A stretch of 64,000 nt of DNA from Circinella umbellata (taxonomy: Eukaryota; Mucoromycota; Mucoromycetes; Mucorales; Lichtheimiaceae). This document shows, one piece after another, positions 34,291-46,478 of the stretch; position 1 is the stretch's first letter, and the number at the start of each line of letters is the position of its first letter. Below the pieces are notes generated by a model. That model saw only the letters and a program-made list of their open reading frames with translations, was not told the DNA's origin and did not search any database. The stretch lies in contig JAIWNF010000004.1 of NCBI GenBank assembly GCA_025093555.1, forward strand, positions 124,001 to 188,000, given 5' to 3'. A program made the translations under genes and the position numbers.

Positions 34291-35704
34291 GCAATCTTAT
34301 TAAAACTTATTGTTGTCATTCGTCATCTATATAAATACGTTTTTTTTTATATCGATCGGGGCAAACCCAAAAAGAAAAAAAAAAGAAGCCCCCACTTGAT
34401 CTTCTTACTGTTTTATCATAAAATGAAAATAAAATGGTAGTTGAATCAACATATATCCTCAGGAAATAAGTAATGTTGTAAATGAAGAATAATTTGTTAA
34501 AGTCCACACTTTGGTTGTTAACTAAGATACTATGACTGATTAGAATATTAAGTTAATAGTCTTTATATTATTAGCAACATTAGTGTATTTGTAGTACGTA
34601 CGTCTTCTTTTGTGGGCACCATATATGTGTCTCTTCATTTGCCCCCCCCCAAAAAAAATGTTGTTTCATTACCATACAAGGAACTGAGTAAATCTGTAAA
34701 GTGAATTAGTATTTTTTTGGGTTATCTCCACAATAGGCTGCATTCCATGTGTATAGGCTTCATATTTATTTAGGATATTGTACCAACTTATGTGCTACTT
34801 GTAATGAAAGCACTGACCAAGGTGAATAAAACATATGACTCCACCAAAAATAGTTGAATTGTGGTGTGACAAAAAAAAGCAGCATAGCCATTATTTTATG
34901 TGACTCAATGAACTTGTATACATAGCCTTTCTTTTTTATTCAAGAGTTAATGAGAATAAAAAAAAATATGGTTTGTGCGTGTGTGTTAGATGTATCGACC
35001 TCCTCTTCACCACAGACACATAAAGAGACAGAAAAAAATTTACTAACTGTCGTTAAATTCGTCAAGCTATTATTTATATAGGATAAATGCCTAACAGAGT
35101 GTACTACTGCAACTGAGTGTATGCACGATAAAAAAAATATTGTAACTCAACTTTTTAATTCTGATCGCATTTTCCATACGAGTGATGTGAAGATTTTATT
35201 TTTACTGACAGTTTCTATAAAACGTTTGACTCCACGTTGAAAAAAGCTTTCGCTTGTTATATTTTTAAGATATACACTCGTATTTAGATATGAATTTTTT
35301 TTTACTTCGTTACGTCGTATGAAAATTAAAAAAAAAAAGATTATTTTTTATAGTTGACATAATTATTAAGACTACCACTACTATTGTATGCTACGAATGA
35401 CATGTCGTACTGCCGTGTCTGCTCGCGATATTCGACATAACAATGAGTTTCTTTGAACTGAGCTGAATTAAACGTGGAAATTCCATTTGGTAATGGTTGA
35501 GTCAAAATATTGCTATATTGAGCGAACCACTCCTAGTGAACTCTGTTTTTCATTCACGAGGAGTTTAATTGGTACATAAATAGCACTTTATCCTATCACT
35601 CTCTAGCTATACCATTCATTAGATACAACTCTGGCAATTGATGTCATGTAGGAACAATGTTATAGCAAGCAGCTCCTACTATTATATTAATTATAGTTTT
35701 ACAG

Positions 35705-35747
<43 letters not shown>

Positions 35748-37447
35748 TTAACAAGAGTAAGAGACAATACTAAAAAGAAGCACGAGACTAATGAAATATA
35801 AAATCCTCATTAGTTATACAAAGACTTGAAAATCGTGAATTTCAATATTAAAAACTTTGCATGTCAACTGACAAAACAGCAAAAGATGTTTTTACTCAAG
35901 GATTACGATTTTCGAAAATTAAAACAAGTATCGTGATTTTTTATCTCCTATATTGTTCGCTTTTTATTAAAACTTTTCCTCTCCCTTCTTTAAATATTTT
36001 GAGACTTGTTATTTTAGTTATGCAATATAACTACACATTACCAAAAATCAAACAATGAGTCGTGGGAGATATGTCATGTCGTATCTGCAATATACTATTG
36101 ATTATCTACATGGCCTAATGTAAAATACGCCTTATTTATCACACTGCATGATTGAGTCAGTTATGGAAAAAAAAAAGACATCATAAGCATAATTATCTCA
36201 ACTAACTTTCTAAAAGTAGTACCTTTTTCTATGCAAAAGAAAAAAAAAAGAAATAGAAAAATAATAGTGACGTCTATTTCGTTCCACTTTATAGTAAAAC
36301 TATTGATATAAATCAAGCATGATATTTTTTATTCCAATACACTCTCGTTTTTATTTAAACCAATCTAGTAATAGTTGTAAACTTAAATGTATCCATAATG
36401 AAGCTGTCATGGGTACCGAAGAAATTATTATGCATGACTAGAACTCTCACTCATATATATAACAAAATCATATTGATTGAGGATGATGAATTTATAAAAG
36501 AGATTTGATCATCATTGTTAGCATAATCATTATCATCGTTATTTAAATGAGTAGATCACGGCACCATACATTTATCAATCCAGACAACAAAGAAGGAATG
36601 TTTTTTTTTCCTGCTGCTATGAAAGAAAAAAACATCCCAGTATATTTGATACAATTGTATTGACCCCCTTGTGTCGGTATAGATACTACTATTACTTCAT
36701 TATTTATTTTGAATATGTAATTAGTATAAATGAATATAAAGTTACTGATAAAATTATATAATGTCCTGTACCACCAAGTTGACAATAACAGACATTCAAT
36801 ACAGTGACCCACTTACGGAATAAAAAAAACCTTCTGAGAGATCACTTGAGAATATTCTACAGAATAAGCAGATATCATCGTTAACAATTGTACATTGTTA
36901 TTTGTTGTCTATCACGATGATACAGTGATTTTTTTTAAGTTTATATCATGGCGCATCAATTTGACCATATTTTACCTTAACTTCGAGTTATCCTATTACT
37001 AAATGCGGAAAGATAACATAGGTACATAGCAAACTCATGCATTACTCATCCTCTCTTTTTTAACATGCTTATGTAAAAAAAAAAATAGAATGATGAAACT
37101 ATTCATGCAATTTATTTGATATGTAAATACAATTAATTGATATTTATATTATTATTATTTTTCCTTAAACAGTTATTGATGTCGACATAAAAATAAAAAG
37201 GAAAAAAATAAAAATCAGGCTGGTATGAACACGAGAACGACCACACCTTCTGACCATGTGACAGAGCACACCATCATCATTCATCTTGCCTTTTCTCTAT
37301 CCTGCTCTGCACTTTTTATATTTTATCGCTATAATCATAATAATAATAATAAATACCCTCATAATTTTTCTATCATATATTGCAGAGAAAAAACTGTTTG
37401 CTTGGCTGCGAAATGTCGTATCTTCTTTGGCCATCGTCTGGATAATC
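34058..37447. other. Large gene-free spacer with microsatellites
   Basis: About 3.4 kb between divergent genes. It contains (AC)n at 34263-34290, (TA)n at about 35707-35741, and many poly-A/T runs. ORFs at 34177, 35861 and 36543 show no domain. Promoters of both flanking genes should be at the two ends. Confidence 0.5.
35707..35741. repeat. (TA)n microsatellite
   Basis: About 17 uninterrupted TA units. Confidence 0.95.
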
Positions 37448-38060
37448 ATGACGAATCGAAAACAACTACAAGAACATCAAGCTTATCTTACCAATGTTCA
37501 TAATCGGGTCTATACTTGTGCCAATTGTCATTGTGACATTACAACCCATGCTGCCATCATGTCTAGAGCATTTCAAGGAAGGGTAACTTTATATTATATT
37601 TCATTAACTGTCTATCAATTTGTTATATCAGCTTGTCTATTTTTTTTTCATACTCTCCTTTTTTTTTCTACTACTACTATCTCCTATCTTTTTTTTTCCT
37701 TTAATCCTTCCACTTCCTTTCTCAACATATTGACTAGCAACTAGTAGATTTAATCGATTCTTTTTTTTTCCTTTCTCATTTTAAAAATAATAATAGCATG
37801 GTCCTGGTTATCTTGTTGGCAAAGTCGTAAATGTAACAGTAGGGGTTAAAGAAGAACGATTATTAATGACAGGAGTTCATACTGTTGCAGATATATCATG
37901 TATGATATGTCGTGCAAAACTAGGATGGAAATATTTACGGGCGCGAGAGAAGCCACAGAAATATAAAGAAGGAAGATATATTGTTGAAAAATCCAAATTA
38001 TCTCGAGAAAACATTTGGAGTGACGATGACGACGATGGTTTTGATAGGGATTGTTATTAA
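37448..38060 (+). CDS. Yippee-family zinc-binding protein
   Basis: Two exons, 37448-37582 and 37797-38060, giving 132 residues, the usual length. Yippee proteins are small, highly conserved, zinc-binding eukaryotic proteins; in yeast (Moh1) and other species they belong to a GID/CTLH-associated or nuclear context, with no known catalytic activity. The diagnostic pattern C-x2-C-x52-C-x2-C is exact: C24/C27 (CANC) and C80/C83 (CMIC). Other family marks: SRAFQGRHGPGYLV, VNVTVGVKEERLLMTGVHTV, DISC and GWKY. The C-terminus is acidic (DDDDDG). The start is the ATG giving a normal-length N-terminus; the frame is open further upstream but codes for hydrophobic, low-complexity sequence and is not credible. 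Confidence 0.94.
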
Positions 38061-38321
38061 TAACAGTTTATGATAAAACATATCAATCTACTATCCATCG
38101 AGCTATATACATATATATATATATAATTATAATAACCCCTCTTTTTATTCATACCTTTTTCTATTTCTTTCCCCGAATTCCAATCATTATTCACATTCAT
38201 ACAAGAACCATAACCATCCTTTTTTTTGTTCTATTATAATACTAGTATCACAATCATGCATATATTACGCACAAGGAAATTTGATATAAGTTTATAGTTT
38301 ATTTTCTGCTATCGTTTATCT

Positions 38322-38460
38322 TTATTGTTGAGGTTTTAGCAATTGAGTGAACAGATCTGCACCAGTTGCCATGGTACCATCTAAAAACATAACAACCAAA
38401 TCACACAATTTTTGTTATTTTATTTGATTCATTTGATTGTATATACACACACTCATCTTC

Positions 38461-38492
<32 letters not shown>

Positions 38493-39248
38493 GTTCCTTC
38501 CTTCATTTTTTTCATAACGATATTAATAATGATAGTAAATAATAAACAACAAAAACAAATACTTACTCTTTTGTCCCCACACTGATGGTAACCCTCCTTT
38601 ACTACCCCAAGCTTTCTCTTGACTCTCATACTTGATAGGCCGCGTGGATGCTTCGGCATTTGTGTCATGGTATGCTGCCAACGTATCCGAAAATCCTAAT
38701 TCAAGTAATTTATCAGTTCAAGAAAAGAGAAGATAATCGAAAAATAAATGTTATGTACTTACGTTGGTTCAGGAATTGTACAACTTCTGCACTATTAAAT
38801 CCATTTACACCTACAGTGTGTGGTGCTACTGGCGCAGGTACAGATGCAGGTACTATCGGGGGTGTACTCGATCGATTCGTAATATTCCCTTGGTTGCTGT
38901 TACTATTGGTATTGGTATTATTGTTACTAGTCTTGTTTCCAGGTCCTGTTTGTTGATACTCTTTTTGTTTGCCTAACAAAAATATATTTATAAAAGAAGG
39001 ATTGAGACCCATCTGTTCATTTTTTATTTATTTCTTTTTTCTTCTTTCCCATCTTGACAAACGTCATTAATTTTTTTACCATACCAGCAGAATTCTTTCG
39101 TTGTTGTTGTTTTATTGAATCGCGTCGATCGGATGGCTTCTGTTTATGACTATTTCCTATAAAATTCAATATCTTGTTAAGATGAACTATTTATTTTTTT
39201 TTTCTTGCCTTCCAGCTATAACATTTATTTATATGTTTTACCTGGCAT
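38322..39248 (-). CDS. Small hypothetical protein with Asn-rich linker
   Basis: Five exons on the minus strand: 39248-39242, 39156-39085, 38972-38763, 38695-38567, 38380-38322; 158 residues, all junctions in phase. The N-terminal third is basic and polar (KQKPSDRRDSIKQQQRK), followed by an Asn/Thr/Ser run and a Pro/Val/Ala stretch. The C-terminal half looks like the conserved part: FNSAEVVQFLNQRFSDTL, KYESQEKAWGSKGGLPSVWG and DLFTQLLKPQQ, suggesting a short helical domain. I do not recognise the family. The tiny first exon (ATGCCAG) is supported only by splice phase. It is convergent with the Yippee gene (about 260 bp apart). Confidence 0.7.
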
Positions 39249-40457
39249 TGTTCTCTAAAATGAATAAGTTTTTTTTTAAGGATGCATAAAAAAAGTGCGC
39301 TGTCTTAGGGTGTCTAGGATTTATTTTGGCTCGCAGCAACTTCTCAACAAACTTGTCACACCTGAGATTTTTTTTTTCCTTCTTCTCCTTAACAAACAAG
39401 CCAACATGTAAGAGCTTGTGAAACCTTCTTTTATTTTTTTTTCATTGTTATACCAACTATAGTAAATAGGCGCATAAATGTCAAAAAAGTTACTTATACC
39501 ATTAAGTTAAAAAGTTTCCCAGATGATGGTAATACGAGCCACCATGAAATAATCACAAAGTGAGAAATATTATTATTATTTTTTCTTGTTGTACGTCTAT
39601 ATGTAAAAAGAATAATCGTTTTGGGGAAGATATATAGTTTTTGATTATGTAAGATATAAGAATTAAATAGAACGAATCCATCACTCATTATTAATTTCGC
39701 TAAATAAGAATATGATAAAAGATACTCCTGATGGATAAGAGTGTGGTTGTTAGATAGTTCTCAAATGAGACAATTATAAATTTTATGTGGTACGTAGGAT
39801 CGTTGTAATGTTTCTGTGTATTTCACACTAGCAAGGAAAAAGTTTTCTTTTCTAGCTATTAACAAAGATAATTCTTCAAACGCACTTTTGTCTTCTTCTT
39901 GTTATTCAATGCCTTTGTTACTGTTTTACCAACCTTCTCAACTTTGTATAGGTTAGCTAACTCAACCCCACCTTAGTCATTTTAGTTAGTATATGACATG
40001 CACAGTCGTAAAAAGTGATATTATTATTAGGGATACATATTTTACTACGATAATATATTATGCTTGGTGTATTTATAGGACAGGATGAGAATCCGAACAT
40101 GACGTTGCGCGTAATATTAAAGATTCAAAAAAGAAAATGGAGAAAAACTTGTAAATACCTTATTATACGCCATCAAATCAGTGGCGAGGCACAAAGTGTA
40201 TTATCTTGGTAGACAGTCAAGCTCAAGAAAACGATACCTCACATCAAAGTAGTAGTTTTTTTAAGGGGCATAAAACATCAGCAACATCAAGAGTAACGAT
40301 TTTACGACATATTAAGGATGCTGCTAATAACGCCAAGTATAATAGTTGAACTAAACACTCCATTCAATTTTTTTAAATAAACTTTAAACAATCATCATAT
40401 CATTTAATAAAAAGATTAAGTAGTAATTATATGCTTAAGAAACTTATTTGCTATATA
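39249..40457. other. Gene-free spacer left of the KDZ transposon
   Basis: Contains the promoter of the small hypothetical gene. No supported ORF. The line ends at the TA bordering the transposon. Confidence 0.5.
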
Positions 40458-40706
40458 CTGGATTTTTAAATTATGATTTTTATTTTTGCGCACAGTGATA
40501 AATATTTTTGCACACAGTGATGATTTTTTTTTGCGCATTTGCTCATAGATTTTTGCGCACTCCTGATTTCTTATTTGCGTACATAAAATCATTTCGAAAG
40601 TGGATGACGTTCTTAAATATACTTGATAACAACATTGAAGATTAAGCTTATTCAGAAATAACCATGTATACCAATATATTTTCTAAAGTATTGACTAGAC
40701 ACCAGC
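40458..40706 (+). repeat. Left terminal inverted repeat of the KDZ element
   Basis: Contains four TTTTTGCGCA-type motifs near 40485, 40504, 40528 and 40550, spaced about 20-25 bp. The inner boundary is at GACACCAGC. It is about 9 bp longer than the right copy because of changes just inside the outer 15 bp. Confidence 0.95.
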
Positions 40707-41089
40707 CAATTAAATAATAATCTTAATGAAATACAAAATATACAGCTAATGACCAGCAAAACACCTTTGCAGCCGTCAACTTTACGTGGAAAGATAAAGA
40801 AAAAAAACTGCCTTTAGTAATATTTGACAAAGCAGATATTATTATTATTATTATTATGGATAGCACCAAGATTAAGAAATTGTAACAAAACAAACCCAGA
40901 AAATTGATCTGCATGTCATAAGAGCTGGAGAGAAAAAAAAAAACTTAAAGATAGACAAGTGTGGGTAGTTTGTTATTATAAATGTGTGATATATGACCGT
41001 TACAAAAGTTCATGTGATGAACACTAGAGGGAAAGTACTATGAAGGTTTCTTTTTTTTTTAAAAAAAAACAGATGCATAATGATTGACA

Positions 41090-42614
41090 TTAAGAAAAGT
41101 AGGAAGGGTATGATGATTTAAAAGATTTTACTACTCCATCATTAGCTATTTTGAGACCTGCCGCGAGTCCATCATTGATGAGCATGAGACCATCAGTTTT
41201 CAATTCGGCCATAAAGGTTAAAAGGTTGTGTTCGTCGTCGTTCAATTGCGATACCCTTTCCAAGTTAGCCAAAACGGTCATCTTGTGGTAGAAGAAAAGC
41301 CACCAAGTAGGACCAAAGACGTTCCATATTTTCACCATCCCGAAGCCCAAAACCAGCAAGAGTATACGGGTGGTATTTAGCTTGGCATTTGGCCTCATGC
41401 CCATATACATGGAAAATACTGACAGTCATTGGTGCATTATGAATAGAAGCTAACTCTCTAACATTCTATGTCACAAACAAAGTTACAAATTAAGATAAGT
41501 TTATGGGTAAGTAAATATACAATCTTACCTTTAATGCTGGCTTCAGCTTGCATCCTACGTCGTACATAATGGCGATGTGTGAACCGAATTTTTTAATAAT
41601 TTGATTCAACACTAATATTAACCATATACTTCGAGACAAGTTTTACAGGTGGTACCGATGATGGCACTTGTGAATGTGCTGATGTGGATGGTGTGTTGTC
41701 AACTTTTGGAACAATGTTTGTTATATTTTGCAGGGTAGTTCCCGATGCCGATGTTGATGCTGATGTTGATGCTGATGCTGATGATAATCGCTTGTCCAAA
41801 TCGATAAACGAGGCAACAATGAACGGAAATTCATTCAGTACTTTTTTGATAGCTTTGTTCTGGAATACGCGATGTCGAATAGCCAGCATGTCTTCTTTGC
41901 GTACTGTTGCTTTTGAGATGCATTGGAGAATAAATGACACAAGACTATAGCTAAAAGTAGTTGCTCTTGTTTTGTAATATGTGTGGTTGTTGTAGTTGAG
42001 TGCTGTAACCGGATAAAAACCCTTTGTTGCATAATGACTTGATACAAAAGACCAATTTCGTCCAGCACTCCATTTTCCGTACTGACGTAGCATTCTAAAC
42101 GTTTGAGATGATTTACAATTCGTAACTGGTATCAAAACGGTTTTTGTAGCAGTAACTTGTTGGAAACTGAGTGGCAAATGCGGTATCGATGATCCCAGGA
42201 ATCCTGTAGCAGAAGGAGTGTCCATCAATCCAAAAAACCCGCCCACAACCAAGAATTCGACGTATCCAATATGTATTGAACATTCGTAATATTTTTGCCA
42301 TTAAACTGTTTCTCCTTGATGTTAGCGGTAGGTGTATCATAGTATATCGGTGGGCTTTCGTCAGCTGCATCGTCAATAATTGTATTGTGGTGGATAAATC
42401 CATCAATCGCTGTTACAAAAATAAAATGGTTAACAAAGATAATGATGCTTTCAACAAAGCTTTCACCGTATTTCGTCATAATGTTGTCAATACTATGGAC
42501 CGTATGTATTGCTGTAGGGTCGAGCAAGGGATCATTTAATGCTCTTCTTCGATCGACGTGATATGGTTCATTGGAACTTAGGAGTCGGACGGTGGGGAGC
42601 GGATTCATAATCAT
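41090..42614 (-). pseudogene. KDZ transposase, degraded
   Basis: Reads from about 42614 (MIMNPLPTVRLLSSNEPYHV) with a shift in a T6 run near 42236. It continues through FYPVTALNYNNHTYYKTRAT, comparable to the FWPATP...AF region of KDZ proteins. A second frame change near 41600 precedes KFGSHIAIMYDVGCKLKPAL (first acidic motif), an intron (about 41524-41460, GTAAGA...ATAG), and VREL..HNAPMTVSIFHVYGHEAKCQ and GLRDGENMERLWSYLVAF (second Asp/Glu block). Shortly after comes a stop in that frame; the overlapping frame stays open to 41090. KDZ transposases are DDE/RNase H-fold enzymes. At least two frame breaks make this copy inactive as read. Confidence 0.7.
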
Positions 42615-43616
42615 TGATCTTTCTTCTTTTTACATTTCTTGGTCGGGCTTCTCCAGCTTTGATTGCTAAATACTTCATATACTCTTTGAATTCAACAATT
42701 CGTTCAGGTGTTTCAAAACCATCGGGATCGATGTCGTCGCGAACCTGATTAATACAAGAACTTGGTGCAGGTGATGAACCCGTTGTTTGTCGCTGTTGTT
42801 GTTGCTGTTGTTGTTGAGACGAAGAAGATTTTGGATTAGACATAGATTTGTTTTCAGTACGAGCATCCATTTGAATAATGTCATTATCTAACGATTCTTG
42901 GGAAATAGCTGATACATCGAAGCCCAATGGTCGTTTATTACTAGTTGCCAAGTCCTTGTCTAGATAATATTTTTGGTGTCCATATCAAGAAAAAGTTAGC
43001 GTTTATTTTTCTCCTATAAAGCCAAAATAAAACGCATCTATCATTTGTTATTACCTGCATCACTAACTTGCTGTATTTGACTTTGAATACCTGTGTTAAG
43101 CGACTCCAAGACGGAATTACTTCCTTTGGATTCCTCATGCTGTTGTTGTTGTTGCTGCTGCGGTGGTGGCAAAAGCAAGGGAGTCCATACAATAAGTTCT
43201 ATTGGTTGTTTCTTGTTACGTTTTTTAGCAACATTCACAAATTCAAATTGAGAGGGAAGCAAACGATTGTCCAGCTTCATTCCGGAGTCGTTGATCTTTT
43301 GTATCAGCAGCTTAGCCTTTTTGAATGAAAGTCATAATAATCTTGTAGTATCGATTGTAGTAACACCTTTATATATATTAAGTACGGAAAACAATTGACC
43401 AAGGGCTTCTTTGGAAAGATCAAGGACTTGGATCGTTGTTGCCATGAATTTAGGGAGTTTACAGAATTTATTGTCATGTTCGATCATCCAAGGTAGGGAA
43501 GTACGATGGCTACCAACAGCAGCATGTAGTTGTTTATTTGTCAAATGGAGTTGATAAATGTCATACCAAGAGTTACATAAATCAACTACATTTTTAATCA
43601 CGTCATCGGGAAGCAT
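42568..43616 (-). pseudogene. Accessory ORF of the KDZ element, one nonsense codon
   Basis: Exon 1 starts MLPDDVIKNVVDLCNSWYDI at 43616, an F-box-like opening, and has a single in-frame TGA (43332-43334) before continuing open (KAKLLIQKINDSG...) to a donor at about 43045. After an ~85-bp intron, exon 2 (about 42959-42568) carries Gln runs and a basic stretch (RPRNVKRRKINDYE). It may be the N-terminal part of the transposase itself, separated by a frame change near 42610, or a separate protein. Function unknown. Confidence 0.5.
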
Positions 43617-44582
43617 TTTGTAGTAAAAAAATGGATATATAAAAAAAAGTGGATTGGAACGCGTTCTATTTTACAACCTATCGTCCAAATTGAGGATTTC
43701 CAAAAAGTATTGTCGTTCCAAACAAGGAAACAGTTGTATATTTTGTATTAATTTTTGCGACATCGATTTTAGGAAAATGCGACATTACTTTTTGGAAATG
43801 CTGTAGTTTTCTGTTAATAAACCTTGACAACAAATTTTCGCCGAAAATGAAAATGATTCTGCAAGTCAAGCGAATTCAGAATCAGAATCAAGTAGTAGTA
43901 GACTAATGGTAGTTGCTAGCATAAAAAGAGGACGAGGTGGTAGTGTTAAGTAAAGAGGGTGAGGCGGAAATACGACTTGAAGTAGGTAGTTATCATATAT
44001 TAGCAAAACATCACATAGTACCCAAAAAAATGATATAGAGCTTGTAAAAACAAAATGAAAAAATGGTTTAAATATATTCAATAAAATGATTATAATTACG
44101 GATGAATCGAATGAGGTTTCATTACAAGAGTAATAATGTAATGGTAGTTGAAAAAGGATGAAAAGACTTAACTAGACATGGATAGGCGTGAAAATCCATT
44201 AAAACATTAATATCCATGAAATTGCCATTCATACATTTTAATTTTCCCGTGGCCTTCTTTAAAGAAGGCCGCGACGCGAACCAACAAACAATCATAACAT
44301 TATTTATCATGGGAAGGGGGGATGGGATAATGCCATACGCATTAAGATCGAATGATAGGAAGGGAATCGAGTACAATACATGACAAGAAACGACTGATGG
44401 AACAAGGGATAAGCTCGAGATTAGTGTGTGTGAAGGAGGGAATCCAACCATCTGAATGATGAGCAAAACACAAATAAGATAATTTTATCTGTTGCAGGGA
44501 GGGAGAGGATGATGATAATTGCCGTAAATTCTACATATATTACTCTGGAGGCAGTTTTTTTTCTTATCTTTCCACCATGAAA

Positions 44583-44822
44583 GCTGGTGTCTAGTCAATA
44601 CTTTAGAAAATATATTGGTATACATGGTTATTTCTGAATAAGCTTAATCTTCAATGTTGTTATCAAGTATATTTAAGAACGTCATCCACTTTCGAAATGA
44701 TTTTATGTACGCAAATAAGAAATCAGGAGTGCGCAAAAATCTATGAGCAAATGCGCAAAAAAAAATCATCACTGTGTGCAAAAATATTTATCACTGTGCG
44801 CAAAAGCAGTTTAAAAATCCAG
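44583..44822 (-). repeat. Right terminal inverted repeat of the KDZ element
   Basis: Reverse complement of the left repeat, beginning GCTGGTGTCTAGTC and ending AAAATCCAG. It carries the same four TGCGCA motifs. Confidence 0.95.
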
Positions 44823-46478
44823 TAATATAATGTACGTGTTGTATAGATATAGATATAGATATATATAATGACATACTACAGCAACAACTTTGAATTTTAT
44901 CGTTTCATGATACGTAATACAAAAAAAAAAACCAGCTCGAAACTAGCAAAAAATCGTACATGCACGTAATGCATTGGTTCAAAAAAAGTGTAGCTACTAT
45001 TAAAATTTTTAGCAGAATTTATTAGCTATGTATAGGGTTGAAAAATAGAATATAAGTAGTGAAATTGTTAAGTATCTTGAACCTTTTTTTCCAAATAAAT
45101 TATAAATTATACGCTTAGTGACAAAAAGGCAGTGCTACGAGAATCGGAAAAAGGACATTTAAGAGATGTGTACGACCACATGGTAAAATATGTTTTGAGC
45201 ACCTGATCAAATAACGATACACACAAGTATAGTGTACATCCTAATCCTTTTGTTTTTTTTAAAAAAAAGCTAAATATATTACCATCTAAAACAAATCATC
45301 AGCATAGCTTAAATATATATATTCTTCAAAAATAGGAATTTTTGTTTTCCAATAAGCAATAACTTTGTAAGAAGCTACGTATAAATAGAATATATTTGGG
45401 AAAAATCGAAGAAACTATAGTAAGATCGACTGACCACATTCTTTGAGAGATGATTTGTGGAAAATAACATTGCTATCGTTACACAAATAGTATGTTTGGG
45501 TTTTTTTCCATATAGAATATGATCAGAATATGCAATTTTATTATAATTAAAGAATCTTATTTCTATATATACAACCTTTGTTTTTCTCTCAATCAAACCT
45601 GGGTCCCAGTGGGCTTTAACGGAAGGGACTTCCGAAGCACATTCCTTTATTCTTTATCTAACAACTTATATCTAGTTTTTGAAATTGACGACAAAAACTC
45701 TCAACAAGTATGCTTAAATTCTCAAAAAAAAAAAAAAAAGAAAAAATTATATTGTTGTCTTCTTGTTGTTAAAATGAAAATAATAATAATAATGATTAAA
45801 GAAAAAAAAAAGACCACGTTCATGAATATGCTTTCTATAAATGTTTATATAAGAAAAAAAAGAAAAGTGTTCATTTGATTGAAGGAGGAAATTAAGACAA
45901 GGAGATTGAGGTTGTGTGTGTGTGAAAAAAAAAAATGAACAAAATAGATGGAAAAAAAAAAAGAAAAAGAAGAGCGTGAATTATAACTTTGCAAAATAAT
46001 AAAATTGCTAAGAAAAAGAAACCAAAATGATAATAATAATAAAGAAAAAGAGAGAATAAAGAGTTAATACTAATATGATCATCACAAACAAAACGCGGCA
46101 ATTATATAATTAATTGTTGAGTTTGCTTTGTTAATTTGTATGTGTGATTGTTTGTTGTTGTTGGACATGGTAAGACGAGATAAGAAAAAAGAAAATAATT
46201 GTATAATTGTGCGTGAGTGTAAAAAGTGAAAAATAAGAAAGACTAATATAGTTGTGTTGCGATGAGAGAGAGACAGAGAGAGAGAGGGAGGAATTGCTAG
46301 AGAACTGAAAAAAAAAATATGGATTTGTTTTGTATAATATTAAAAAAAATGCTCTTCTAATCCAGGGAATAATAATATTAATAAGCCCTATAAACCAAAT
46401 TATGTTGAAAAAAACTCTTTGCTTGGGAGACTTGCTTGTTAAATTGAGGGAGAGGGAGAAGTGTGTGCGCATTTGTCA
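44823..46478. other. Spacer right of the KDZ element, 3' of casein kinase I
   Basis: AT-rich with poly-A runs (A14 near 45726) and purine-rich tracts near the kinase 3' end (46264-46290). No supported gene. Confidence 0.5.

Larger units (their letters stand above)
40458..44822. mobile_element. KDZ-type DNA transposon with ~240-bp terminal inverted repeats
   Basis: The terminal repeats are 40458-40706 and 44583-44822, near-perfect inverted copies over about 240 bp, starting CTGGATTTTTAAA on each outer edge; TA lies immediately outside on both sides. The 4365-bp element encodes only minus-strand genes: an upstream two-exon ORF (42568-43616) and a degraded transposase (41090-42614). The C-terminal part of the latter shows the Kyakuja-Dileera-Zisupton pattern (MYDVGCK, then FHVYGHEAKCQAKYHP, GFGLRDGENMERLWSYL). 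The near-identity of the repeats suggests fairly recent movement, although the coding region already has frame breaks. KDZ elements usually make longer target duplications (8 bp is known for Zisupton), which I do not see. Confidence 0.85.

Noticed and set aside
35707..35741. TA repeat as a possible origin or promoter element
   Set aside because: Ordinary microsatellite with no supporting context.
37286..37447. Upstream extension of the Yippee ORF
   Set aside because: Hydrophobic low-complexity sequence absent from the family; the ATG at 37448 gives the normal length.
41684..41950. Plus-strand ORF with Val/Asp repeats (DADVDADVDADAD)
   Set aside because: Antisense shadow of the Ser/Ala repeat in the minus-strand KDZ transposase frame.
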